NCBI GenBank assembly: GCA_944322095.1
Contig: CALUNU010000002.1
Location: 186,001-250,000, forward strand
From: an uncultured Alloprevotella sp.
GTDB lineage: Bacteria; Bacteroidota; Bacteroidia; Bacteroidales; Bacteroidaceae
Direction: 5' to 3'
DNA: 64,000 nucleotides
A model generated the notes under the pieces. It was not told the origin of the DNA, did not search any database, and worked only from the letters and a program-made list of their open reading frames with translations. A program made the position numbers and the translations under genes. Of the stretch, positions 34,076-40,990 are shown in pieces; the stretch's first letter is position 1, and every line of letters begins with the position of its first letter.

Positions 34076-35010
34076 TTCGTCAGTCGGTATAAGTGTTGCA
34101 GAGAGACGGCCGGGACGCCCATGCCGCGGGCCGTGTCCAGGTCTTTGCGTGCGGCCCCTTTCAGCCCCAGGCGTATCAGCACGCGCGCGCGGTCCACGTA
34201 GACGTCGGCCGCTCCGGGCGTGAGGCGCAGCACGGCGTCATAGTCGGCCCGCGCCGCTGCGTCCTGCCCCAGGCGGGCCTCCACCCCGGCCCGGGCCAGC
34301 AGGGCGTCGGCGTTGTCGGGGTGTGCCTGCAAGAGCAGGTTCAGGCGGTTGACGGCCTCGTTCGGCTGTCCGTCGCGCTCGTAGGCCAGCGCCAGCAGCA
34401 CGATGGCGTTGCCGTTGTCGGCGTCGATGAGCAGCACCTGCTCCAAGTCGCGCCGGGCGTCGGCGTAGAGATGCATCTGGAAGCGCGCCGCGCCACGCAG
34501 GAAGAGCAGTTCCTTTTTCTGCCCGTCGCCCTCGGCCCGCGCGAGGAGCACGTTGCAGTCGTCGGCCGCCCCCTGCGCGTTGCCCAGCTCAAGGTAAGCC
34601 TTGGCGCGGTCGAGCCGCACGTCGTAGTTGTCGGGTTCGTTGCGCAGCAGGTCGGTAAACGTGCCGATGGCCCCGCGCAAGTTGCCCCGCGCCATGGCTA
34701 TGCGCCCCAGGTTGTGGCGTATGACTCCGTTGCCCACGGCCTCGGGCCGCAGTTTGAGAGCACGCTCGAAGTAAGCCTCCGCCAGGTGGAGCGAGTCGCG
34801 GTGGAGCTCGTTGAAGGCGCGCGTCAGACAGTCGTTATAAGCCAGCGAGTCGATGGCCAGTTCGCGCGGCGTTTTATGTTCAATCTTGTAGTCGTCGAGC
34901 GTTTTGGCGCGCACGCCGCCCCCCCGCTTCAAGTCGATAACGGTTTGGGCGCGCCCCGTAGCCGCCGCCGAGAGCAGCAGGAGGAGCAGGAGTGGAAAAA
35001 CACGTTTCAT
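34072..35010 (-). CDS. exported tetratricopeptide-repeat protein
   Basis: 312 aa from ATG 35010 (MKRVFPLLLLLLLSAAATGRA signal peptide; a GTG two codons upstream is the alternative). TPR units from about residue 45 to 300: LAEAYFERALKLRPEA, HNLGRIAMARGNLRGAIGTFTDLLRNEPDNYDVRLDRAKAYLELGNAQGAADDC, DADNGNAIVLLALAYERDGQPNEAVNRLN, ADYDAVLRLTPGAADVYVDRA. An envelope scaffold; the partner may be the coupled GHL10 protein. Transcribed from a hairpin-repeat promoter at 35084. Confidence 0.85.
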   Translation of the reverse strand: MKRVFPLLLLLLLSAAATGRAQTVIDLKRGGGVRAKTLDDYKIEHKTPRELAIDSLAYNDCLTRAFNELHRDSLHLAEAYFERALKLRPEAVGNGVIRHNLGRIAMARGNLRGAIGTFTDLLRNEPDNYDVRLDRAKAYLELGNAQGAADDCNVLLARAEGDGQKKELLFLRGAARFQMHLYADARRDLEQVLLIDADNGNAIVLLALAYERDGQPNEAVNRLNLLLQAHPDNADALLARAGVEARLGQDAAARADYDAVLRLTPGAADVYVDRARVLIRLGLKGAARKDLDTARGMGVPAVSLQHLYRLTK

Positions 35011-35062
35011 GGGCACATATTATATATAAGGAGGGATGGGCACATATTATATATAAGGAGGG
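35011..35062. repeat. two tandem 26 bp direct repeats at the TPR start
   Basis: GGGCACATATTATATATAAG plus GAGGGAT/GAGGGCA twice in a row, directly abutting the ATG at 35010 on the minus strand. The duplication moves the promoter one unit further from the start codon. Confidence 0.8.
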
Positions 35063-35083
35063 CAAGACGCCGCATTCCCGTGG

Positions 35084-35165
35084 CAAATATAGCGAAAGGC
35101 GAGAGGGGAGACAAGGAAAAGCCCTGTTTTTCCTTGCCTCGTCCGAGCCGCGTCCTATGTTGGTG
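35084..35165 (-). promoter_or_regulatory. hairpin repeat with promoter TTG-N20-TATATTTG for the TPR gene
   Basis: Minus strand: GGCTCGGACGAGGCAAGG, complementary arms GGAAAAAC/GCTTTTCC, TTG (35112-35114), 20 nt, TATATTTG (35084-35091). Same family as the units at 25284, 28100, 44923 and 50072. Confidence 0.7.
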
Positions 35166-35238
35166 GAGCGAAAGACGGGGTGGGCGTGTAGAAAGTGAAT
35201 GTAGAGGCGCAGGAAAAGCATCTTCGCGTGGCGAAGCT

Positions 35239-35272
35239 TTAGGAGGGGCGGCAGGAAAGCCGCCCCTCCTAA
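35239..35272. other. 14 bp perfect hairpin
   Basis: TTAGGAGGGGCGGC, 6 nt loop AGGAAA, GCCGCCCCTCCTAA. Not next to a gene end and without T run on either side, so it is not an obvious terminator. Confidence 0.55.
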
Positions 35273-35299
35273 GGTCGCTTTTCGCGCGGGTGGGGAGAT

Positions 35300-35413
35300 G
35301 TCACGTAGATAGAGTAGTTGGATCCCCTTGGGGCCCACATCTTTATGCCCTTCCTTTCCGCGGGCGCGCTGCGCTTACCCGCGGTTATAGAATAGTTCGA
35401 CCCCTTTGGGGCC
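35300..35413. mobile_element. truncated relative of the 255 bp inverted-repeat elements
   Basis: On the minus strand this matches the left part of the elements at 25556, 26212 and 26696: the 54 bp end (35358-35413 region, CCCCAAAGGGGTCGAACTA and the CCGCGGGTAAGCGCAGCGCG arms) and the inner GGCCCCAAGGGGATCCAAC. The right terminal repeat is missing; no 42 bp array is attached. Confidence 0.55.
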
Positions 35414-35458
35414 GTCACCTTCGTGGTGCCGCCGCGAATTGGGTCTTTCGAGTGGGTG

Positions 35459-35480
35459 AGACGCGATGAATTGGGTCTTT
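35459..35480. repeat. degenerate GAGACGC palindrome with nearby direct repeat
   Basis: GAGACGCGATGAATTGGGTCT resembles the palindrome at 9108 with two broken pairs. The word GCGAATTGGGTCTTT at 35434-35448 recurs as GATGAATTGGGTCTTT at 35465-35480. From 35481 to 36128 I see no gene or clear structure; the stretch 35560-35720 is locally AT-rich. Confidence 0.4.
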
Positions 35481-36128
35481 ATGTGGTGGATTTCCCACCG
35501 CAGGCCTGCGGCAGCTTTTTCGCTTTTTCCAAAAAATAATGACAACCGAGTGGGGAGGAAAGAGATGTGAAGATGTGTAAAATTGCGCATTTCTTCCACG
35601 TTTGTGCGGCTGTGCAACGACTTTTTGTTGGGGATTTTGCATTTATCTATACGTATTTTAAAGCACGCGAGCCGCGGTAAATGTTTGTTTACGGCTGATT
35701 GGACATGACATGCTGTGGTCTTTGCGGCCGTCCGTCGCTGCGTTTTGGCCTGTATGGCGCTTGCGATGTTCTTTTCTTCGCTTTTTGGCTCCGAAACATT
35801 GGGCTTTGGCTGTGTTTCCCGGCCTTGGTTGTGCAGCAACAGACCGTGGAAACGCGACAAGTGGCCTTGGAAATGAATTTGCAAGCCTTGCTTCGACGAG
35901 AGGCTCCCGTGGATCCCGCGGGAGGGGTGCGGCTGTGAACGGGGACGGGGCGTGGCCGCGCGGAGGGCGCTCAGCGTGTTAAAACAACGTGAAAACCTGG
36001 CGACGGCCCGTGCGGGACGGAGGCACGAAGAAGGCCCCCGCCGCCATGGATCCATGGTGGGGCGGGAGCCTTGTGCGAGGGGGCGCGCGGCAGCTGCGGG
36101 GGCCGCACGGCGGGCTGTGGGGGCGGTG

Positions 36129-36947
36129 CTATGGGCGGCCGCACTCGGCGTCGACGGCGTTGGTGAGGTCGACAAACTCGGCCACGCTGAGCTGCTCGGG
36201 GCGGCGCGTCAGCAGCGGTTGGGCCAGAAAGGCCGTGTGGTCGGCCGTGCGGCCCCGTTCGGCGTCGATTTGCGCGAGCAGGGAGCGCAGGGGGCCGCGC
36301 ATCATCTTGCGGCGCTGGCCGAAGGTGCCCTTGACGACGCGGCGCATGAGGCGTTCGTCGCAGCCGCAGCGCTCGGTGGCGTTGCGCGTGAGGCGCACGA
36401 CGGCGCTCTTCACCTTGGGCGGCGGGTTGAAGACGCCCGGCTCCACGGTGAAGAGATATTCCACGTCGTACCAGAGCTGGACGAGCACGCTCAGGATGCC
36501 ATACGTTTTGGAGCCGGGGGCGGCGGCCAGGCGCTCGGCCACCTCCTTTTGTATCATGCCTGTGCAGCACGGGATGAGGCCACGGTAGTCGAGCATCTTG
36601 AAGAAAATCTGGCTGCTGATGTTGTAGGGATAGTTTCCCGTGAGCACAAACGGCCGTCCGCCGAAGGTATGTTCGAGATGCATCTTGAGAAAATCGTCTT
36701 CGATGATGCTGTCTTCCAGTTCGGGGTGGTGGCGGCGCAGGTAGGCCACGCTTTCAAAGTCGATCTCCACCACTTTCAGTTCGCGGCCCTTGGGCACGAG
36801 ATATTGCGTGAGCACCCCCATGCCGGGCCCCACTTCGAGAATGGGCAGGCCCGGGCAGGCGTCCACCGTGTCGGCGATGGCGCGGGCGGTGCGTTGGTCG
36901 GTCAGGAAGTGCTGTCCGAGAAATTTTTTGGGGCGTACGGAGCTCAT
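36129..36947 (-). CDS. rsmA: 16S rRNA dimethyladenosine transferase (KsgA/RsmA)
   Basis: 272 aa from ATG 36947, chosen because RPKKFLGQHFLTDQ follows after five residues; an in-frame start 126 nt upstream adds a Pro/Arg-rich leader. SAM-binding ILEVGPGMGVLTQYL, the acidic VVEIDFESVAYL and the catalytic LTGNYPYNISSQIFFKMLD (NYPY, here NLPY-type) identify the enzyme that dimethylates two adenines near the 3' end of 16S rRNA. A -7 candidate TACCTTTG is at 37144-37151, far upstream. Confidence 0.95.
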   Translation of the reverse strand: MSSVRPKKFLGQHFLTDQRTARAIADTVDACPGLPILEVGPGMGVLTQYLVPKGRELKVVEIDFESVAYLRRHHPELEDSIIEDDFLKMHLEHTFGGRPFVLTGNYPYNISSQIFFKMLDYRGLIPCCTGMIQKEVAERLAAAPGSKTYGILSVLVQLWYDVEYLFTVEPGVFNPPPKVKSAVVRLTRNATERCGCDERLMRRVVKGTFGQRRKMMRGPLRSLLAQIDAERGRTADHTAFLAQPLLTRRPEQLSVAEFVDLTNAVDAECGRP

Positions 36948-37178
36948 ATCTTTTTTTTCAGTAATTTTGCTGTGCTGAGCGGGCGACACGACGTCAGCCG
37001 GGCGCGGGGCGCGGAGCCCCGTCGTGCGGGCCGGCGGAGCGGCGCCTCTTTTGTGCAAGGCCGGGCCGGCCACGGGCTTGGGCGCGGCGGGCGGGCCCGC
37101 CGCAGGCCTGCCACGGTGCAGGCCGCCGCCGGTCTTGGCGCGGCAAAGGTATTAAAAAAATCGGGTAGGGAAGAAGCG

Positions 37179-38201
37179 TTGAAAAGCCTCGTTGTCAAAC
37201 TCTTGAAAATCGGGTTCCCGTTCGCCCTCGGGCTGGGCATCCTCTGGTGGATGTACCGCGACACCGACTGGGCCGAGCTCCGCCGTTGCGTGCTCCACGA
37301 AATGAAGTGGGGCTGGATGGCCCTCTCGCTGCTCTTCGGCATCCTGCCGCAGACGCTCCGTGCATGGCGCTGGCGCATGGCCCTTGCGCCGCTGGGCGAG
37401 CGTCCGCGCACGCGCACCTGCGTCGACGCCATCTTCCTTTCGTATGCTTCGAGCCTGGTCATCCCGCGCGTGGGCGAGGTGACGCGCTGCGGCACGCTCA
37501 AAACGTGCGACGGCACGTCGTTCACCCGCTCGCTGGGCACGGTGGTCACCGAGCGCCTCGTCGACAGCCTCGTGATGCTGCTGCTCACGGCGCTGGCCTT
37601 TTTCTTGCAGCTGCCCGTTTTCGTGCGCTTTCTCGACGCCACGGGCACCGACCTGACGGGCTTTTTCCACCGCTTCACAACGACGGGCTACCTCGTGACA
37701 GCCGTCTGCCTGCTGGCCGCTCTGGGGCTTGGGGCCACGCTGCTGTGGCGTTTCTCGGTGTTCAGCAAGGGGCGCGACATGATGCGCAACCTCTGGGCCG
37801 GCATCGTCTCGCTGCGCGGCGTGAAGAACCTGCCCCTCTATCTCTTCTACTCGGTGGCCATCTGGGTGGCCTACTATCTGCACTTCTACATTGCCTTTTT
37901 CTGCTTCGACTTTACCTCCTCGATCGACCCCATAGCGGCTTTCCTCATCTTCTGCGTCGGCTCGTTTGCCGTGCTTGTGCCCACGCCCAACGGCGCCGGG
38001 CCGTGGCACTTCGCCGTCAAGACGATGCTCGTGCTCTATGGCGTGGCCGAGGCGCCGGCCGTGATGTTTGCCCTCGTGGTGCATACCATACAGACGGCTC
38101 TCGTGGTGCTGCTCGGCGCCTACGCCGTGGCCGACCTGACGCTGATGAGGAGAAAAGGCGGCAAAACACATTCACCCCATATTAAAAACGAACAGCTATG
38201 A
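37179..38201 (+). CDS. lysylphosphatidylglycerol synthase TM-region / UPF0104 family membrane protein
   Basis: 340 aa if started at TTG 37179 (MKSLVVKLLKIGFPFALGLG). No ATG fits: the frame is open far upstream but through GC-rich DNA without coding features. Eight or so helices, with LRAWRWRMALAPLG, SYASSLVIPRVGEVTRCGTLKTCDG, GTVVTERLVDSLVMLLLTAL and VPTPNGAGPWHF, which are YbhN/AglD-like family marks. The role may be flippase-like or membrane-lipid related; not resolvable. The stop overlaps the ATG of pepD by 4 bp. Confidence 0.8.
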   Translation: MKSLVVKLLKIGFPFALGLGILWWMYRDTDWAELRRCVLHEMKWGWMALSLLFGILPQTLRAWRWRMALAPLGERPRTRTCVDAIFLSYASSLVIPRVGEVTRCGTLKTCDGTSFTRSLGTVVTERLVDSLVMLLLTALAFFLQLPVFVRFLDATGTDLTGFFHRFTTTGYLVTAVCLLAALGLGATLLWRFSVFSKGRDMMRNLWAGIVSLRGVKNLPLYLFYSVAIWVAYYLHFYIAFFCFDFTSSIDPIAAFLIFCVGSFAVLVPTPNGAGPWHFAVKTMLVLYGVAEAPAVMFALVVHTIQTALVVLLGAYAVADLTLMRRKGGKTHSPHIKNEQL

Positions 38202-39655
38202 ACGACATCCAACAATTGCAGCCGGCAGCCGTCTGGCGCAACTTCTATCTGCTCACGCGCGTGCCGCGCCCCTCGGGCCATCTGGCCAAGATACAGCAAT
38301 TCCTGCTCGACTGGGCCCGCGAGAAAGGCGTGGAGGCCTCGATGGACGGCGCGGGCAACATCCTGATGCGCAAGCCCGCCACGCCGGGCATGGAGGACCG
38401 CAAAACCGTGACGCTGCAAGCCCACATGGACATGGTGCCTCAGAAGACCAAGGAGAGCACACACAACTTTGAGACCGACCCCATCGACACCTACGTGGAC
38501 GGCGAATGGGTGAAGGCACGCGGCACGACGCTCGGCTCGGACGACGGCATGGGCGTAGCCGCCATCATGGCCGTCATGGAAGACGGCACGCTGCGTCATG
38601 GTCCGCTCGAAGGCTTCATCACGGCCGACGAAGAATCGACTATGGGCGGCGTCAACGGCATGGCGGCCGACACGTTGCAGGGGCAAATCCTCCTGAACCT
38701 GGATAACGAGACCGAAGGCGACATGATCATCGGCTCGGCAGGCGGAGTGAACCTGACCGCCACGATGGAATACCGCGAAACCGACGTGGAGCCCGGCGAC
38801 GTGGCCGTCAAGGTCGTGCTCGGCGGATTGCGCGGCGGCCACTCGGGGCTGGAAATCAACGAAGGACGCGCCAACGCCAACAAACTGATGGGGCGCCTCG
38901 TGCGCGACGCCATCCGTGAGTTTGCCGCACGCTTGGCCGACTGGAAAGGGGGCAACATGCGCAACGCCATCCCCCGAGATGCCGAGGTGGTGCTCACGCT
39001 GCCCGCGGAAAACGTCCCGGAGTTTAAGCTGGCCGTGGCCGACTGGGCCGAAACGTTTGCCGACGAGTATGGCGTGGTCGAAACGGCCCTCACGCTCACG
39101 TGTGAGGAGACGGAGCTGCCCGCACACCTCGTGCCCGAGGAAATACAGGACAACCTGGTGGACGCCATCTGCGCCTGCCACGACGGCGTCATGCGCTTCA
39201 TCCCCGCCATGCCGTCGATTGTGGAAACTTCCTCGAACCTGGCCATCGTCGAGATCGGGGGCGGCAAGGCCATGTTCAAGGCGCTGATACGTTCCTCTTG
39301 CGACAGCCAGCGCGAAAACTGCGCCGAGACGCTCGAAAGCGTCTTCTCGATGGCGGGCATGCGCGTGGAGCTCGACGGCGACTACCCCGCATGGCAGCCC
39401 AACCCCGGCAGCGAAATCGTGGCCGTCATGAAGGACGTCTACCGCGACCTCTTCGGCGCCGAAAACAACGTGCAGGTGGTGCATGCCGGCCTGGAATGCG
39501 GCGTGATCGGCGCGAAATATCCCGCTATGGACATGGTGAGCTTCGGACCGACGCTGCGCTCGCCGCATACGCCCGACGAGCGCTGCCACATCCCCAGCGT
39601 CGACAAATACTGGCGCTTCGTCGTGGCCACGTTGGAGCGCATCCCCAAGAAATAA
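38198..39655 (+). CDS. pepD: aminoacyl-histidine dipeptidase (M20, PepD)
   Basis: 485 aa cytosolic di-zinc peptidase that splits Xaa-His and other dipeptides. Metal-site motifs: VTLQAHMDMVPQK, ARGTTLGSDDGMGVAAIMA (bridging Asp), EGFITADEESTMGG (catalytic Glu pair), LLNLDNE and the late HAGLECGVIGAKYP. A lid domain occupies about residues 190-400. ATG 38198 is fixed by a 4 bp overlap with the preceding membrane-protein gene, implying coupling, although no functional link is known. Confidence 0.95.
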   Translation: MNDIQQLQPAAVWRNFYLLTRVPRPSGHLAKIQQFLLDWAREKGVEASMDGAGNILMRKPATPGMEDRKTVTLQAHMDMVPQKTKESTHNFETDPIDTYVDGEWVKARGTTLGSDDGMGVAAIMAVMEDGTLRHGPLEGFITADEESTMGGVNGMAADTLQGQILLNLDNETEGDMIIGSAGGVNLTATMEYRETDVEPGDVAVKVVLGGLRGGHSGLEINEGRANANKLMGRLVRDAIREFAARLADWKGGNMRNAIPRDAEVVLTLPAENVPEFKLAVADWAETFADEYGVVETALTLTCEETELPAHLVPEEIQDNLVDAICACHDGVMRFIPAMPSIVETSSNLAIVEIGGGKAMFKALIRSSCDSQRENCAETLESVFSMAGMRVELDGDYPAWQPNPGSEIVAVMKDVYRDLFGAENNVQVVHAGLECGVIGAKYPAMDMVSFGPTLRSPHTPDERCHIPSVDKYWRFVVATLERIPKK

Positions 39656-39684
39656 ACCCGCCGGCCGCGCGGCCCGCGGCGTGT

Positions 39685-39718
39685 TGCCCCGTCCCCGTCC
39701 GGGACGGGGCATTTTTTT
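39685..39718 (+). terminator. terminator after pepD
   Basis: TGCCCCGTCCC, 5 nt loop, GGGACGGGGCA, then seven T residues: a canonical intrinsic terminator. Confidence 0.9.
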
Positions 39719-39869
39719 GCGCGATAACGCCGCAGCCGCCGGCTGCCATCCGGCGCTTTTAGGCTTTTTATATACGAAATAGGAGTTTTCTGCAGGGGAA
39801 AACGCCTGTTTTTGTCGTTCGGGACGAAAAGAAGCACGGCGGGTCGGCCCATTTACGGAATAAAAACGC

Positions 39870-39877
39870 TATATTCG
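39870..39877 (+). promoter_or_regulatory. -7 element TATATTCG for the GYF-domain gene
   Basis: TATATTCG about 73 nt before ATG 39950; one mismatch to TAnnTTTG. No convincing -33. Confidence 0.4.
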
Positions 39878-39949
39878 CAGGGCAGACCGGACAGAAACGT
39901 TGCTGCCCGGCCGCAGAATGAGAAAAAACACTGTAAAAACAGCTTGATT

Positions 39950-40507
39950 ATGGAACAATATTATTATGTAGACGCCAACAACCAGCGGCAGGGGCCCGTC
40001 TTTCCCACTGACTTCGCACGGCTGGGCATTACGGGCGAGACGCTCGTGTGGCGCAACGGAATGGAAAACTGGGCCAAGGCATCTGACGTGCCCGAGCTGG
40101 CCACGTGGGTGGCTGCTCCCGAGCCCCCGCTGCCGCCCCGGCCCGAGCAGGTGCCGCAGCCCGAACCGGTGGGCGCCTCCACCTACGGCCAGCCTGCCGG
40201 CGGCGTGTACGGGCAGCCCACGGGCGGGGCCCAGCAGCCGTATCAGCCGGGCGGCGTGCCCGAGGTGATGCCCGACACCTATCTGGTGTGGGCCATCCTC
40301 TGCACGGTGCTTTGCTGCCTGCCGTTCGGCATCGTGTCGATCGTCAATGCCACGAAGGTGGAGAAGCTTTGGCTCATGGGCAACAAGGAAGGTGCGCGCA
40401 AAGCGTCGGAAGACGCCAAGAAATGGGCCATCATCGGCGCCCTGACGAGCGTCATCGTGGGCTTCCTCTACGGCATCTTCCTGCTCATTGTCGCCGCAGC
40501 CGGCTGA
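39950..40507 (+). CDS. GYF_2 and CD225/dispanin domain membrane protein
   Basis: 185 aa from ATG 39950. The N-terminal GYF_2 domain (about 1-52) has YYYVDANNQRQGPVFPTDFARLGITGETLVWRNGMENW. A Pro/Gly/Gln-rich linker follows (about 60-105, YGQPAGGVYGQP-type repeats). The C-terminal CD225-like module (about 108-180) is WAILCTVLCCLPFGIVSIVNATKVEKLWLMGN... plus a second helix. This bacterial architecture recurs in Bacteroidetes; the CCLPFG turn is the dispanin signature. Probably an inner-membrane protein with a cytosolic head. Pairs with the DUF2752 gene 15 bp downstream. Confidence 0.88.
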   Translation: MEQYYYVDANNQRQGPVFPTDFARLGITGETLVWRNGMENWAKASDVPELATWVAAPEPPLPPRPEQVPQPEPVGASTYGQPAGGVYGQPTGGAQQPYQPGGVPEVMPDTYLVWAILCTVLCCLPFGIVSIVNATKVEKLWLMGNKEGARKASEDAKKWAIIGALTSVIVGFLYGIFLLIVAAAG

Positions 40508-40522
40508 CGCACGTTCCAGCCT

Positions 40523-40903
40523 GTGACAGCGCCGAAGCCCCGCACGGTTGTCGTGCTTGTGGTCTTGGTGGCCGGGGTCGTCTTCTTCGTGATGGATCCC
40601 GGCCGCTTTCCGTTGGCGCCCCGCTGCGTGTTCCACCTGCTCACGGGGTGGAACTGCCCCGCCTGCGGCGTGCAGCGGGCGGCCCATGCCTTCCTGCACG
40701 GCCGCTGGGCCGAGGCCGTGGGCTACAACCTGTTTCTCGTGGTGTCGGTGCCCTATCTTGTGCTGCTCGTGGCCGAGCAGTGGTTTGTGCGCGGCCGATG
40801 GCAGCAGCGCCTGCACCGCGTGCTCTACGACCGCCGCCTCATCATGGCCTATTTCTGGATGATCGTGGCGTGGTGGGTGGTGCGCAACGTCCTGGGCATC
40901 TGA
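40523..40903 (+). CDS. DUF2752 membrane protein
   Basis: 126 aa from GTG 40523 (no ATG in the early frame). Helix (about 8-25), then CVFHLLTGWNCPACGVQRAAHAFLHGRW, where the CPxCGxQRA motif is the DUF2752 hallmark, followed by two more helices. The Cys pair could bind metal or be redox active; function unknown. Regularly adjacent to GYF/CD225 proteins, as here. Confidence 0.88.
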   Translation: MTAPKPRTVVVLVVLVAGVVFFVMDPGRFPLAPRCVFHLLTGWNCPACGVQRAAHAFLHGRWAEAVGYNLFLVVSVPYLVLLVAEQWFVRGRWQQRLHRVLYDRRLIMAYFWMIVAWWVVRNVLGI

Positions 40904-40930
40904 CCGCCACGCGCCCGTGGGCACAAAAAA

Positions 40931-40963
40931 GCCGCCCGGTGGATCTTGCTTCCACCGGGCGGC
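40931..40963. terminator. bidirectional terminator
   Basis: GCCGCCCGGTGGA/TCCACCGGGCGGC, 13 bp perfect stem, 7 nt loop, between convergent genes ending at 40903 (+) and 40991 (-). AAAAAA on the left gives a T run for the minus strand. Confidence 0.85.
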
Positions 40964-40990
40964 TTGCTGTATCGGGCCGTCGGCCTTTTC

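Noticed and set aside
35952..37178. Extended N-terminus of the membrane protein at 37179
   Set aside because: It runs antisense through rsmA and a GC-rich gap. Homologues start where TTG 37179 does.
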